Source: Polynucleobacter finlandensis (GTDB lineage Bacteria > Pseudomonadota > Gammaproteobacteria > Burkholderiales > Burkholderiaceae). From it: DNA of 64,000 nucleotides. The stretch spans positions 49,067 to 113,066 of the forward strand of contig NZ_JACVPS010000008.1 of NCBI RefSeq assembly GCF_018881755.1, in the 5' to 3' direction. Each line of letters opens with the position of its first letter. The first letter of the stretch is position 1. The translations under genes and the position numbers were made by a program. Below are positions 8,568 to 16,803 of this stretch, piece after piece. The notes beneath the pieces were generated by a model that did not search any database, was not told the DNA's origin, and saw only the letters and a list, made by a program, of their open reading frames with translations.

Positions 8568-9350
8568 TCAAGGCAAAGGTATGGAAAAGATGGCTTTGAG
8601 TGTCAGTGAATCCGTGCTATTTGAAAAGCCCTTACCAACGCCTGCCTGAAAAGAAATAGGTTTGCCATCGTAATACATCATCAGAAAGCCTAACTGCTGG
8701 GTATTTTGGTAATTAATCGGCTGGTTTATTTGATTAAGATTTGAATAGTACTCAACGCCCAAGGCGAGCTGGGGAGTTACCTCTCGGGAAATTCGAGTAG
8801 CACTTGAAAAGTATGGGGCTTGATGCACATAAGGTTGAGATAGCGGCATATCAATAATAGGGTTAAATGAAATTAACCACTCATCAATATGCTTACCAAT
8901 AATGAAACGCATTTCAGCGTTATAGCGTGACTCATCAAATTGGGGTTGTACATTAGCAAGCTCAAGATTGGCGCCTGCGAAAAAACTATCACCCTTATCC
9001 TCCTGCAATGGCAACCATTTCATTCGAAGCTTGGTAGCGGCATACTGAAATTTATTGTCGTAGTTAACGTAAGAAATATAGAGTCCCGCCTCAAGATCGT
9101 GACCTAAACCATAAGCAAACTCTGGCGTCACACGAACACCGTTGTTATTCATGACCTCACCAGGATAACCTGGGGTCTGAATCCCTCTGGGCGTGCTATT
9201 TACATGGAGTTCAAGACTTGACTCGCCTTTAGCATTAATCTCGTCATCGTAGACTTGGATTTCATCCTGCAACACTGCATGAGCAATGAAGGGGGTCAAA
9301 GCCAAACTGGCTATGAAGAGGATTCGAAGGAAACATCTTTGCATCAACAT
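8568..9350 (-). CDS. Exported protein, probable outer-membrane beta-barrel
   Basis: A 260-residue protein with a signal peptide ending near FIAHA. It has many alternating aromatic strands (GLYISYVNYDNKFQYA, ALGVEYYSNLN) and ends in an outer-membrane-like pattern, LKAIFSIPLP. The frame also extends to a TTG at 9368; the ATG at 9350 gives a better signal peptide. It is the third gene of a leftward operon after a Bug protein and an exported class II aldolase, so it may form a pore or a transporter-like barrel for the same substrate. No specific family is recognised. Confidence 0.68.
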   Translation of the reverse strand: MLMQRCFLRILFIASLALTPFIAHAVLQDEIQVYDDEINAKGESSLELHVNSTPRGIQTPGYPGEVMNNNGVRVTPEFAYGLGHDLEAGLYISYVNYDNKFQYAATKLRMKWLPLQEDKGDSFFAGANLELANVQPQFDESRYNAEMRFIIGKHIDEWLISFNPIIDMPLSQPYVHQAPYFSSATRISREVTPQLALGVEYYSNLNQINQPINYQNTQQLGFLMMYYDGKPISFQAGVGKGFSNSTDSLTLKAIFSIPLP

Positions 9351-9371
9351 GATGCAAGAGTTTAGCAACGA

Positions 9372-10181
9372 TTAAGGTTTCTTGACGCGCTCACTCCAAA
9401 GCTGCCATGGGCGGCCAATGGTCTTCTCGATAGTCTCTTGGGAGATGGTGGCTTCTGCCGGGGTGAGATATTGAACATTGCCCATCTTCATAGCCTCTGC
9501 CTGAATGCTGGCATTCTGAATGGCGTAGACCGACCGAAAGACGACCTTCTTAATCGAGTCAGCTCCCGCAGCATAACCATGACCACGCATCAGAACAAAA
9601 TACTGCAAACCCATGGTTTTTGATAAAGCATCGCCCAAATCATTATTGCTAATAAACATGTCTGTGTCAGGACTAGGCTTAGCAAAATTACGGATCTCAA
9701 ATATCGGCGCACCCTCACCTAAGAATGCACTCATGTGATACACCGGCTTCAAGGTAGTGCCTGTCATACCAAAAGGTAAGATTGGTGATGCATGACCATG
9801 AATCACTGAATTAATATCGGGACGGTTACGCAAAATCCCACTATGAATAAAGCGCTCCCCATAGGCGGTGCGAGTATCTCCATTGAGCGCTTTGCCATTC
9901 ATATCAAACTCAATAATGTCCTCAACGGTTACGACCGATGGAGCAACGCTTCTAGCTAAGAAGAAGGTATTTGGATTGCTAGGATTACGAACGCTAATAT
10001 GGCCGTAGCCATCAACGACATTCTGGTCATACATAATATGGTTTGCTAGGACTAGCTCCTCGACCGCCGTCTTTACGGCAGGAGACGCGGCCATTTGCTC
10101 TTGCACTGTAGCCGCCTGTATCGATATGGATACCAAAAACGATACAGATAGAAAGCCATTAAGGATGCTGAGATTTTTCAT
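9372..10181 (-). CDS. Exported class II aldolase/adducin-domain protein
   Basis: A 269-residue class II aldolase/adducin domain protein with an N-terminal signal peptide (residues 1 to about 23, ending IQAAT). The zinc-binding histidines appear in VIHGHASP, with a further histidine in MRGHGYAA and an acidic residue in YGERFIHS. Cytoplasmic relatives cleave or epimerise sugar phosphates (fuculose-1-P, ribulose-5-P) or act as dehydratases or decarboxylases. Export to the periplasm is unusual for this family. Its ATG overlaps the stop of the Bug gene upstream (TAATG), so the two are translationally coupled. Confidence 0.85.
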   Translation of the reverse strand: MKNLSILNGFLSVSFLVSISIQAATVQEQMAASPAVKTAVEELVLANHIMYDQNVVDGYGHISVRNPSNPNTFFLARSVAPSVVTVEDIIEFDMNGKALNGDTRTAYGERFIHSGILRNRPDINSVIHGHASPILPFGMTGTTLKPVYHMSAFLGEGAPIFEIRNFAKPSPDTDMFISNNDLGDALSKTMGLQYFVLMRGHGYAAGADSIKKVVFRSVYAIQNASIQAEAMKMGNVQYLTPAEATISQETIEKTIGRPWQLWSERVKKP

Positions 10182-11155
10182 TATTCAACCTTGCCAATTT
10201 TCTTTACTACGTTAACCATCTGTGCGGACTCTTTATCCCAATACACTTTAAAGTCTGGGGCATCCATATATTGAATCGGGCTACCAGCACCATTGATGAC
10301 GGTACGCACGCGCTCATCATTCGCCGCTAATTTAGCAGCTTCACGCAATTTGTTGGTAATTGCCTCGGGAGTAGCGCTAGGCACAAATAGTCCAGCCCAT
10401 TGCGCAAACTCAACCTTAACGCCCATCTCTTTAAAACTAGGGACTTCAGGCATGCTCGCAAGACGACCGTCACCCCAGTGAGCTAAGGCACGCACTTTTC
10501 CCGCTTTAATCTGCTGCACGATGGAAGAAGGACCAGTAGCAATAGCATCTACCTGCCCGCCTAATAAGCCCACAATCGCTGGGCCAGCACCCGTATAAGG
10601 AATATGCACCATATAAAACTTCTCAGAGGATTTGAGTATCTCCATTGGGACGTGCATAGTGCCGTAGTTTCCGGATGAACCGAAATTATATTTACCTGGA
10701 TTGGCGCGCATATCGGTCACGAATGACTTGTAATCTTTCCACGGACTATCTGCCCTCACAACCAACACGGTTGGATCGGCAGTAAATCGTGCAATTGGCT
10801 TGAGTTGGTTTAACTGAAAAGACTGCTCACGCCCTACGATCTTATCGGCCTCGGGAATGATAGAAATTGAAGAGAGAGCCATCAAAATGGTGTAGCCGTC
10901 AGGCTTAGATTTAGCAACCGCCGCCATGCCGATACCACCGCCAGCCCCCGCTTTGTTTTCTACAATCACCGGTTGCCCCAAAATACGAGTCATCGCCTCA
11001 GCAACAGGTCGCCCTACGGCGTCAGCAACCCCCCCAGGTGGAAATGGCACCACCATGGTGATCGAGTGGCTTGGCCAGGCATCTTGGGCGATAGAAAGCC
11101 CAGAAAAGAATGTCAAACTGGCAAGTAATAGTATTGCTGTGATTGTTTGTCTCAT
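10181..11155 (-). CDS. Bug-family (TctC) periplasmic solute-binding protein
   Basis: A 324-residue Bug protein. The signal peptide ends around SIAQDAWP (about residue 24). The ligand loop reads VVPFPPGGVADAVGRP and is followed by VIVENKAGAGGGIGM; HIPYTGAGPAIVGL is the usual second landmark. It is the first gene of a leftward operon with an exported aldolase and an outer-membrane protein. The ligand may therefore be the aldolase substrate or product. It is divergent from an FAH gene at 11255. Confidence 0.9.
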   Translation of the reverse strand: MRQTITAILLLASLTFFSGLSIAQDAWPSHSITMVVPFPPGGVADAVGRPVAEAMTRILGQPVIVENKAGAGGGIGMAAVAKSKPDGYTILMALSSISIIPEADKIVGREQSFQLNQLKPIARFTADPTVLVVRADSPWKDYKSFVTDMRANPGKYNFGSSGNYGTMHVPMEILKSSEKFYMVHIPYTGAGPAIVGLLGGQVDAIATGPSSIVQQIKAGKVRALAHWGDGRLASMPEVPSFKEMGVKVEFAQWAGLFVPSATPEAITNKLREAAKLAANDERVRTVINGAGSPIQYMDAPDFKVYWDKESAQMVNVVKKIGKVE

Positions 11156-11254
11156 AGTATTAATTTAGTTATTATTTGATTTCTTTTATCCTACTACAGC
11201 TTTGAACAATACAACTGAGGGACGTCTAAGACGAGACCCCACCGGAGATAGACT

Positions 11255-12142
11255 ATGAAATACGCTGCATTTTCTTTACTAAGCGACCTGAGCAAAACCC
11301 GCGTTGGCTCCATCTCGGCTAATGGTAAAACTGTTGAAGAGTTGAATTTAGGTGTCGATGTCAGCGAAGACGGCATTGTTGCAATCTTGCGTGCAGACCT
11401 AGCTGGCAAATTACCCAAGCCAGTAGCTACCCATGAATTTAGCGCCATTCGTTTATTGGCTCCAGTTCCAAGACCCAGAAGAAACATTTTTTGCGTTGGT
11501 AAAAACTATCACGAGCACGCCAAGGAGTTTTCCAATAGCGGCTTTGATGGCAGTGCCAAGCCTGGTGAAGATATTCCGTCTCATGCAATCTTCTTTACTA
11601 AGCCACCAGAATCAGTCACTGGTCCTAACACCAATGTGATTATCCCGACTGCAGTTTCAACTGCAATTGATTACGAAGCTGAATTAACTATCATTATCGG
11701 TAAAGGCGGAAAAGGCATTAGCGAGGCGGATGCTATGAAACACGTGTGGGGTTACACCGCCATTAATGATGTGACAGCGCGCGACTGGCAGCAACGCCAC
11801 AAACAATGGTTCCTCGGTAAAAGCTTTGACACCTTCTGTCCCATGGGTCCTTGGGTTGTGACGGCCGATCAGGTCAACGCCGAAGATATATCAGTCAAAT
11901 GCTGGGTGAATGGCGAATTGCGTCAGAACTCCAATACCAAAGATTTGATTTTTGATATTCCCAATATGATTGCCACTGTTTCTGCTGGCATTACCCTCTA
12001 CCCTGGTGACATCATTGCTACAGGCACCCCAGTTGGTGTTGGCATTGGTTTCAAACCACCAAAGTATTTAGTAAACGGCGATGTGGTTGTCGTTGAAATG
12101 GGTGGTATTGGAAAATTAGAAAATACTTTTATTGCTGAGTAA
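11255..12142 (+). CDS. FAH-family hydrolase
   Basis: A 295-residue cytoplasmic FAH-family protein with a short N-terminal domain and catalytic domain. CVGKNYHEHAKEF and DYEAELTIIIGKGGKG carry the usual active-site segments; NDVTARDWQQRHKQWFLGKS and ATGTPVGVG complete the fold. Metal ligands are the Glu residues in YEAEL and the Asp in NDVTARDW. The substrate is not determined. A purine-rich ribosome site (CCGGAG) lies nine bases before the ATG. It is divergent from the Bug-aldolase operon, and a terminator follows at 12185-12210. Confidence 0.83.
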   Translation: MKYAAFSLLSDLSKTRVGSISANGKTVEELNLGVDVSEDGIVAILRADLAGKLPKPVATHEFSAIRLLAPVPRPRRNIFCVGKNYHEHAKEFSNSGFDGSAKPGEDIPSHAIFFTKPPESVTGPNTNVIIPTAVSTAIDYEAELTIIIGKGGKGISEADAMKHVWGYTAINDVTARDWQQRHKQWFLGKSFDTFCPMGPWVVTADQVNAEDISVKCWVNGELRQNSNTKDLIFDIPNMIATVSAGITLYPGDIIATGTPVGVGIGFKPPKYLVNGDVVVVEMGGIGKLENTFIAE

Positions 12143-12184
12143 GTATTTTTCACAAGCTTCTTCTGCATTGAAGATTAATGATGT

Positions 12185-12210
12185 AAAAAGCCACCCGAGG
12201 GTGGCTTTTT
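12185..12210. terminator. Bidirectional Rho-independent terminator
   Basis: AAAAAGCCACCC pairs with GGGTGGCTTTTT around a two-base GA centre. It separates the convergent FAH genes at 11255-12142 and 12242-13285. Confidence 0.9.
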
Positions 12211-12241
12211 ATTTGCGCAACTTTTCTGAGCTATTTGAGTA

Positions 12242-13285
12242 TTAGCCCAAAGTAAATTGTAGGTCGCCCAACTTCTCAATACGGCTAACAATCTTGTCAC
12301 CCTTCTTGAGCCAGACTTGCTTGTCTTTTGGCATACCAGCAATCACACCCTGAGGTGTACCTGTAAAGACAATATCTCCTGGCTCTAGAGTCCAATAAGT
12401 ACTGATATAAGACAACATCTTTTGAGTGTTGTGAATAAAGTCAGCCGTATTGGAATTCTGGCGCATTTCACCATTCACAAGTGTCTGTACCTGAAGCTTA
12501 TTCGGATCCCCCACTAAGTCTGCTGTCACCATATAAGGCCCAATCGGTGCGTATTGATCTAAGGTTTTACCAATCATCCACTGACCACTTGGCAACTCCA
12601 ACTGCAGGTCCCGTGATGAGAAGTCATTTGAGGTGCAATAACCAGCAACATAACTGAGAGCATCAGACATTGGAACGTTACGCATCTGCTTGCCAATGAC
12701 AATCAAGAGCTCAGTCTCGTAGTCCAGCTTATATGAAACCTCTGGAGGAGGAATTTGCAATAAGCAGTTATGGGCTGCAAGACTGTTGTTGTACTTATTG
12801 AACAGTGGCGGGACACGGGGATGTGCCATCCCTACTTCGTCAGCATGGGCGCGATAGTTCAAGCCAACACAGACAATCTTTCCAGGATTCTTAAACAGAC
12901 GTCCAAAGGTAATGTCGGATTCCTTTAAATAAGGAACGCCTGACTTATCTGCACTGGCAACTACTTTATTAAAGCCTGCTGCATTTCCCTCTTGCAACAA
13001 CTGATCGAGCGTTAAGGGTGCAGCGATCTTCATTTTTTTAGCAACCGCGCGCACATCAATCACACCTTTGGGGGTAACGACACCTAGAGTCTCAGATCCA
13101 TCAGCATTCTGAATCGAAAGAATCTTGCTGTTCTTAACCATTTCGCGAGGGCCTGTATAAACATCCCCTCCCCACACTGAAGTTTGGTGTGCGGATGCAT
13201 CTTGCATCACGCCCATAGTGGATGCTGCAACAAGACCTGCACCAGCCGCTGAGGCTGTTTTCATAAACTGACGACGAGAACTCAT
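12242..13285 (-). CDS. FAH-family hydrolase with Tat signal peptide
   Basis: A 347-residue FAH-family protein with a twin-arginine signal: SSRRQFMKTA, then a hydrophobic Ala/Gly stretch ending near QDASAHQ (residue 33). The mature part has an N-terminal domain and an FAH catalytic domain with VCVGLNYRAHADEVG, DYETELLIVIGKQ and FTGTPQGVIAG. The Tat motif implies export of a folded, metal-loaded enzyme to the periplasm, whereas characterised FAH enzymes are cytoplasmic. It stands alone on the minus strand between two terminators or weak hairpins. The substrate is unknown. A second Tat-FAH gene lies at 33177-34226. Confidence 0.85.
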   Translation of the reverse strand: MSSRRQFMKTASAAGAGLVAASTMGVMQDASAHQTSVWGGDVYTGPREMVKNSKILSIQNADGSETLGVVTPKGVIDVRAVAKKMKIAAPLTLDQLLQEGNAAGFNKVVASADKSGVPYLKESDITFGRLFKNPGKIVCVGLNYRAHADEVGMAHPRVPPLFNKYNNSLAAHNCLLQIPPPEVSYKLDYETELLIVIGKQMRNVPMSDALSYVAGYCTSNDFSSRDLQLELPSGQWMIGKTLDQYAPIGPYMVTADLVGDPNKLQVQTLVNGEMRQNSNTADFIHNTQKMLSYISTYWTLEPGDIVFTGTPQGVIAGMPKDKQVWLKKGDKIVSRIEKLGDLQFTLG

Positions 13286-13367
13286 TCTTATCTCCTATAT
13301 TTTTATTAGAACTTCTAGAAAGATATTACCGCAGAAAAAAATGCGGTGGCGCAGCAAAATAAGGGGT

Positions 13368-15281
13368 CTATCCAAGTCCGTAGAAGACTGCTAAATGATA
13401 GGTAATGAATGAAGCCAGGTAAGCGAGGCCAAAGAGATAGCTCAGCATGATCGCTGGGATCTTCCAGCCACCAGTTTCACGCTTAACTGCTGCGATAGTG
13501 GAGAGGCACTGCGGGGCAAAGACAAACCATGCCAACAAGGAAAGCGCTGTTGCCAAAGACCAGCTGGTAGAGATTAGCGGGATCAAAGCATCTGCTGCAT
13601 CAGCGCTAGAGCTAGACAAGGCGTACACCGTTGCCAAAGAGCTCACCACTACCTCACGCGCAGCCATACCAGGAACCAGCGCAATACTGATCTGCCAGTT
13701 AAATCCGATCGGCGAAAAAACATGGGATAAAGCCTGTCCCAACATACCGGCAATACTGTATTGAATCGGTGAACCAGTAGCCCAATCGGGTGGCGTTGGG
13801 AAACTAGATAGAACCCAGAGCGCCACTGTCATGATCAAAATAATTCCGCCAACCCGACGCAAGAAAATTTCAGCGCGTTGCCAGAGGCTAATGGCTAAAT
13901 TTCCTAAACGGGGCATGTGATAGCTAGGCAACTCCATCATCAAGGCATTCATGCGGAATTGTTCGCTAGTGAAACGCTTCAAGATCCACGCAACACCCAT
14001 GGCACCAAAAATGCCGGCGAGATAAAGCAAGAATAAGACCAGTCCCTGCAGATCAATGCCCATCCACAGCTTTTGGTTTGGAATAAATGCTGAGATCAAT
14101 AATGCATAAACCGGCAAACGTGCTGAACAAGTCATCATTGGTGCAATCAAGATGGTGACTAAGCGATCGCGCGAATTAGAAATACTTCTAGTCGCCATAA
14201 TCCCTGGAATAGCGCAAGCAAAGCTAGAGAGCAGCGGAATAAATGATCGGCCCGATAAGCCAACTGAACCCATCACGCGATCCAATAAGAATGCCGCACG
14301 CGGTAAATATCCAGACTCCTCCAACAGCAAGATGAAGAAAAACAAGATCAAGATTTGCGGCAGGAAAATGACGACCCCACCCAGACCAGCTAGCACGCCA
14401 TTGATGAGTAAGCTGCGTAACCAATTATTAGGCAAGACTTCACCTAATAAACCACCGAAATATTCAATGGTGGTTTTAATCAGATCCATGGGCACGGTCG
14501 CCCAACTAAAGACCGCCTGGAATATGAAAAAGAGTAAGGCCGCCAGAATAATTGGGCCAATGATGGGATGCAGCAATACAGAATCCAGTCGATCGCTAAA
14601 ACGATCAGGGATGATTTGATCCAAACCAAGACTTTTTAAAATTCTCTGAACTTGAATATTGTCAGATTCAGAATGGGCAATGTGTGAAGCTGCATTTTCT
14701 AAAGTAGCATCACTGGTGCCCGTGCGCAATGCACTTAAATCTTTCCAATCCAATTGATTGAAAAACGATTTAATGCCATCAGCACCATCTGCCTGAATGC
14801 CAATACTGGTCAGCACTGGCAGACCAAGCTCCTTGGAAAGTGCATCAGTATTGATCTCTAGGCCTTGACGCTTGGCGATATCGAGCATATTCAAGACAAC
14901 CATACAAGGCAGTCCCAAGCGCTTAGCAGCAAGAACCAAACGCAGATTACGACGCAAGTTCATGGCACTCAAAATACAAACCACTAGATCAGGGCGCTTC
15001 TCGCCTTCTGCCCTGCCCAATAAAACATTGCAGGTCACTCTCTCATCCAAAGAACGTGGATAGAGGCTATAGGCACCAGGCAAATCCAAAATGCGAATAT
15101 TTTTTCCGGAATCTAAACCCAAGCGTCCCTCTTTGCGCTCAACAGTCACGCCCGAATAATTAGCTACCTTTTGGCGACTGCCCGTTAGCAGATTAAATAA
15201 TGCCGTCTTACCGCAGTTGGGATTACCTAAGAGCGCAACCAGTGGCTCATTCGAAAAAAAGTGAAGCTTAGATTCAGACAT
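13368..15281 (-). CDS. feoB: Ferrous iron transporter FeoB
   Basis: A 637-residue inner-membrane Fe(II) transporter. The N-terminal G domain shows GNPNCGKT (G1, residues 19-26), DLPG (G3, near 66) and NMLD (G4, near 131). The membrane part has the two Gate regions, including GRSFIPLLSSFACAIPGIMATR and the later SIALVPGMAAREVVVSSLATVYAL. The frame extends to a TTG at 15302, but the ATG at 15281 overlaps the feoA stop by eight bases and is the more natural start. It lies downstream of feoA and is probably repressed by Fur-iron. The C-terminus lacks an obvious Fe-S or FeoC-like extension. Confidence 0.95.
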   Translation of the reverse strand: MSESKLHFFSNEPLVALLGNPNCGKTALFNLLTGSRQKVANYSGVTVERKEGRLGLDSGKNIRILDLPGAYSLYPRSLDERVTCNVLLGRAEGEKRPDLVVCILSAMNLRRNLRLVLAAKRLGLPCMVVLNMLDIAKRQGLEINTDALSKELGLPVLTSIGIQADGADGIKSFFNQLDWKDLSALRTGTSDATLENAASHIAHSESDNIQVQRILKSLGLDQIIPDRFSDRLDSVLLHPIIGPIILAALLFFIFQAVFSWATVPMDLIKTTIEYFGGLLGEVLPNNWLRSLLINGVLAGLGGVVIFLPQILILFFFILLLEESGYLPRAAFLLDRVMGSVGLSGRSFIPLLSSFACAIPGIMATRSISNSRDRLVTILIAPMMTCSARLPVYALLISAFIPNQKLWMGIDLQGLVLFLLYLAGIFGAMGVAWILKRFTSEQFRMNALMMELPSYHMPRLGNLAISLWQRAEIFLRRVGGIILIMTVALWVLSSFPTPPDWATGSPIQYSIAGMLGQALSHVFSPIGFNWQISIALVPGMAAREVVVSSLATVYALSSSSADAADALIPLISTSWSLATALSLLAWFVFAPQCLSTIAAVKRETGGWKIPAIMLSYLFGLAYLASFITYHLAVFYGLG

Positions 15282-15519
15282 GGGGTTCGAGCTCAACTTC
15301 AATCATGTGGGCTTCAGATTTACGCAATGCAAAGGTAGAAGAGCCAACACGCACCATGAATGGGCCCTTACCCAAAAGACCCTTACGCAAGAGCGTCACT
15401 TGCTCGCCCGGTAAAAAGCCGATGTCTTCCAATTGCCCCTTAATTTGAGGCGCACCTTTGGGGGGATTGACCCCGCTAACCCTATAGGGTGAATTTAAAA
15501 CGACTTGATCCAAATGCAT
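15274..15519 (-). CDS. feoA: Ferrous iron transport protein FeoA
   Basis: An 81-residue cytoplasmic SH3-like protein that supports FeoB. The pattern IKGQLEDIGFLPGEQVTLLRKG and PFMVRVGSSTFALRKSEA is the classic FeoA signature. The gene overlaps feoB by eight bases. Two Fur-box-like sites lie upstream in the divergent gap, so iron repression is expected. Confidence 0.93.
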   Translation of the reverse strand: MHLDQVVLNSPYRVSGVNPPKGAPQIKGQLEDIGFLPGEQVTLLRKGLLGKGPFMVRVGSSTFALRKSEAHMIEVELEPHV

Positions 15520-15548
15520 GGAATGGTGTCACTTTTGACATTTAATAG

Positions 15549-15568
15549 GAACGATTCTCATTATATAC
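15549..15568. promoter_or_regulatory. Candidate Fur box, feoAB-proximal
   Basis: Read on the minus strand, TATAATGAGAATCGTTC matches the Fur 19-mer consensus (GATAATGATAATCATTATC) at most positions: 13 of 19 by eye. It lies about 30-50 bases upstream of the feoA start, where it would overlap the promoter. Confidence 0.65.
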
Positions 15569-15576
15569 CTTACAAT

Positions 15577-15591
15577 TGAGAATGATTCTTA
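15577..15591. promoter_or_regulatory. Candidate Fur box, cupredoxin-proximal
   Basis: TGAGAATGATTCTTA is a near-perfect 7-1-7 palindrome and matches TGATAATNATTATCA at 11 of 14 defined positions. It lies about 20 bases upstream of the ATG at 15612. With the site at 15549-15568 it would let one Fur regulator control both divergent units. Confidence 0.7.
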
Positions 15592-15611
15592 TTAATAATC
15601 AGTCAAAATAT

Positions 15612-15953
15612 ATGAAAAACCACCTCCTAAGCCTTTTATTTGCTGTGCCCACCCTCTTCATGGGGACATTGAGTTACGCAAGCCCAATAGCAACAGAAAT
15701 TTACATATCCATCAAAAAAGGTCGATTTTCGCCTTCTGAAATTGAAATTCCTGCTGATACCAAGGTAAAGCTGACGATTGAAAACTTCGACGACACACCA
15801 GAAGAGTTTGAAAGTTACGACCTCAACAGAGAAGTGCTCATCAACCCAGGCAGTAAAGCTTCTTTTTATATTGGCCCGCTCAGCGCTGGCAATTACAAAT
15901 TTGAAGGGGAGTTCAGCCCAGAAACGGCGCAAGGAATTGTGAGGGTGAAATAA
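15612..15953 (+). CDS. Exported cupredoxin-domain protein (EfeO N-domain type)
   Basis: A 113-residue protein with a signal peptide ending near LSYASPIA (residue 24) and one cupredoxin-like domain. The pattern FDDTPEEFESYDLNREV, then GPLSAGNYKFEGEFSPETA matches the cupredoxin_1 domain found at the N-terminus of EfeO and as a stand-alone protein beside iron importers. The mature chain contains no Cys, His or Met, so a type 1 copper site cannot form; acidic residues remain. The start at 15612 was chosen because it begins the signal peptide; the open frame starts at 15576 inside a Fur box. Its stop overlaps the next ATG (TAATG). Confidence 0.82.
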   Translation: MKNHLLSLLFAVPTLFMGTLSYASPIATEIYISIKKGRFSPSEIEIPADTKVKLTIENFDDTPEEFESYDLNREVLINPGSKASFYIGPLSAGNYKFEGEFSPETAQGIVRVK

Positions 15954-16708
15954 TGCCGCATGCAATCAAGCGACTCTTCTTCATTAGCTTGCTAAGCTTC
16001 ACCCCCCTCATCCATGCTGCGGAGTACTTGAGTGGGCCGGCTGACTATATTTACAGTCCCATCGTCGAGGAAGGCGAAAGGGAAATTGACACCAAGTTTG
16101 GGACGCAATCACCAAGAAATGGCGACACCTCAAGACAGTCAGGGGCATCCATTGGATTTGGATATGGCGTTAACTCTTGGTGGTTTACTGAAATCTACGG
16201 CAAGGCGATTTGGGATGGCAACACATCTCAATTTGATGCGGTTGAATGGGAAAACAAGTTTCAACTCACTGAGACTGGTAAATATCCAGTAGATATCGGG
16301 TTTCTGATTGAATTAGAACGTCCGCAAAATAGGAATGAGGGCTACGAGGCTAAGTATGGTTTTTTACTGCAAAGTGAATGGAAGAAATGGCAAGCCAATC
16401 TAAATCTATTGATGCAAGGTCATTACACGGGCACTGAAAATCAAGGCACTTACTTTGGCTACCAGGGCCAATTGAAATACCGCCTACAACCTGAATTTGA
16501 AGTGGGCGCACAAATCTACTCCTGGCTTGGCCAAGTCAACAGTTGGAATACTGATCAACAACAGCAATCCAGCGTCGGACCGGCGATTTTTGGGAAAACG
16601 AAATTGGGCCGCAAAGAGGCCATTAAGTACAACGTAGCCTATCTTTGGGGCACTACAGCGGCATCCCCACGCAATACCATCCGTATGCAGGCTGAATATG
16701 AGTTCTAG
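15953..16708 (+). CDS. Exported protein, probable outer-membrane beta-barrel
   Basis: A 251-residue protein with a signal peptide ending at LIHAAEY (residue 22). It has many amphipathic strands and ends in IRMQAEYEF, with a terminal Phe typical of outer-membrane barrels. It is translationally coupled to the cupredoxin gene and shares its Fur-type promoter. A role in iron passage across the outer membrane is possible but not shown. It has a similar overall character to the barrel at 8568-9350. Confidence 0.7.
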   Translation: MPHAIKRLFFISLLSFTPLIHAAEYLSGPADYIYSPIVEEGEREIDTKFGTQSPRNGDTSRQSGASIGFGYGVNSWWFTEIYGKAIWDGNTSQFDAVEWENKFQLTETGKYPVDIGFLIELERPQNRNEGYEAKYGFLLQSEWKKWQANLNLLMQGHYTGTENQGTYFGYQGQLKYRLQPEFEVGAQIYSWLGQVNSWNTDQQQQSSVGPAIFGKTKLGRKEAIKYNVAYLWGTTAASPRNTIRMQAEYEF

Positions 16709-16803
16709 TCAAAATAAAGTTCGGCTGCATAGCTAGTTAGATGCTAATTTCTGATATGTTCTTAACTATCATTGATTCCACAAAGCTTCTGGCCGAATAA
16801 CTT

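Noticed and set aside
13328..13347. ACCGCA / TGCGGT hairpin between the Tat-FAH and feoB genes
   Set aside because: Only six pairs with an A-rich loop and no T tract in the right place for either strand, so it is not called as a terminator.
14152..14619. 155-residue plus-strand frame opposite feoB
   Set aside because: It is a shadow of the feoB coding strand; composition is basic and unlike any family, with no start signal.
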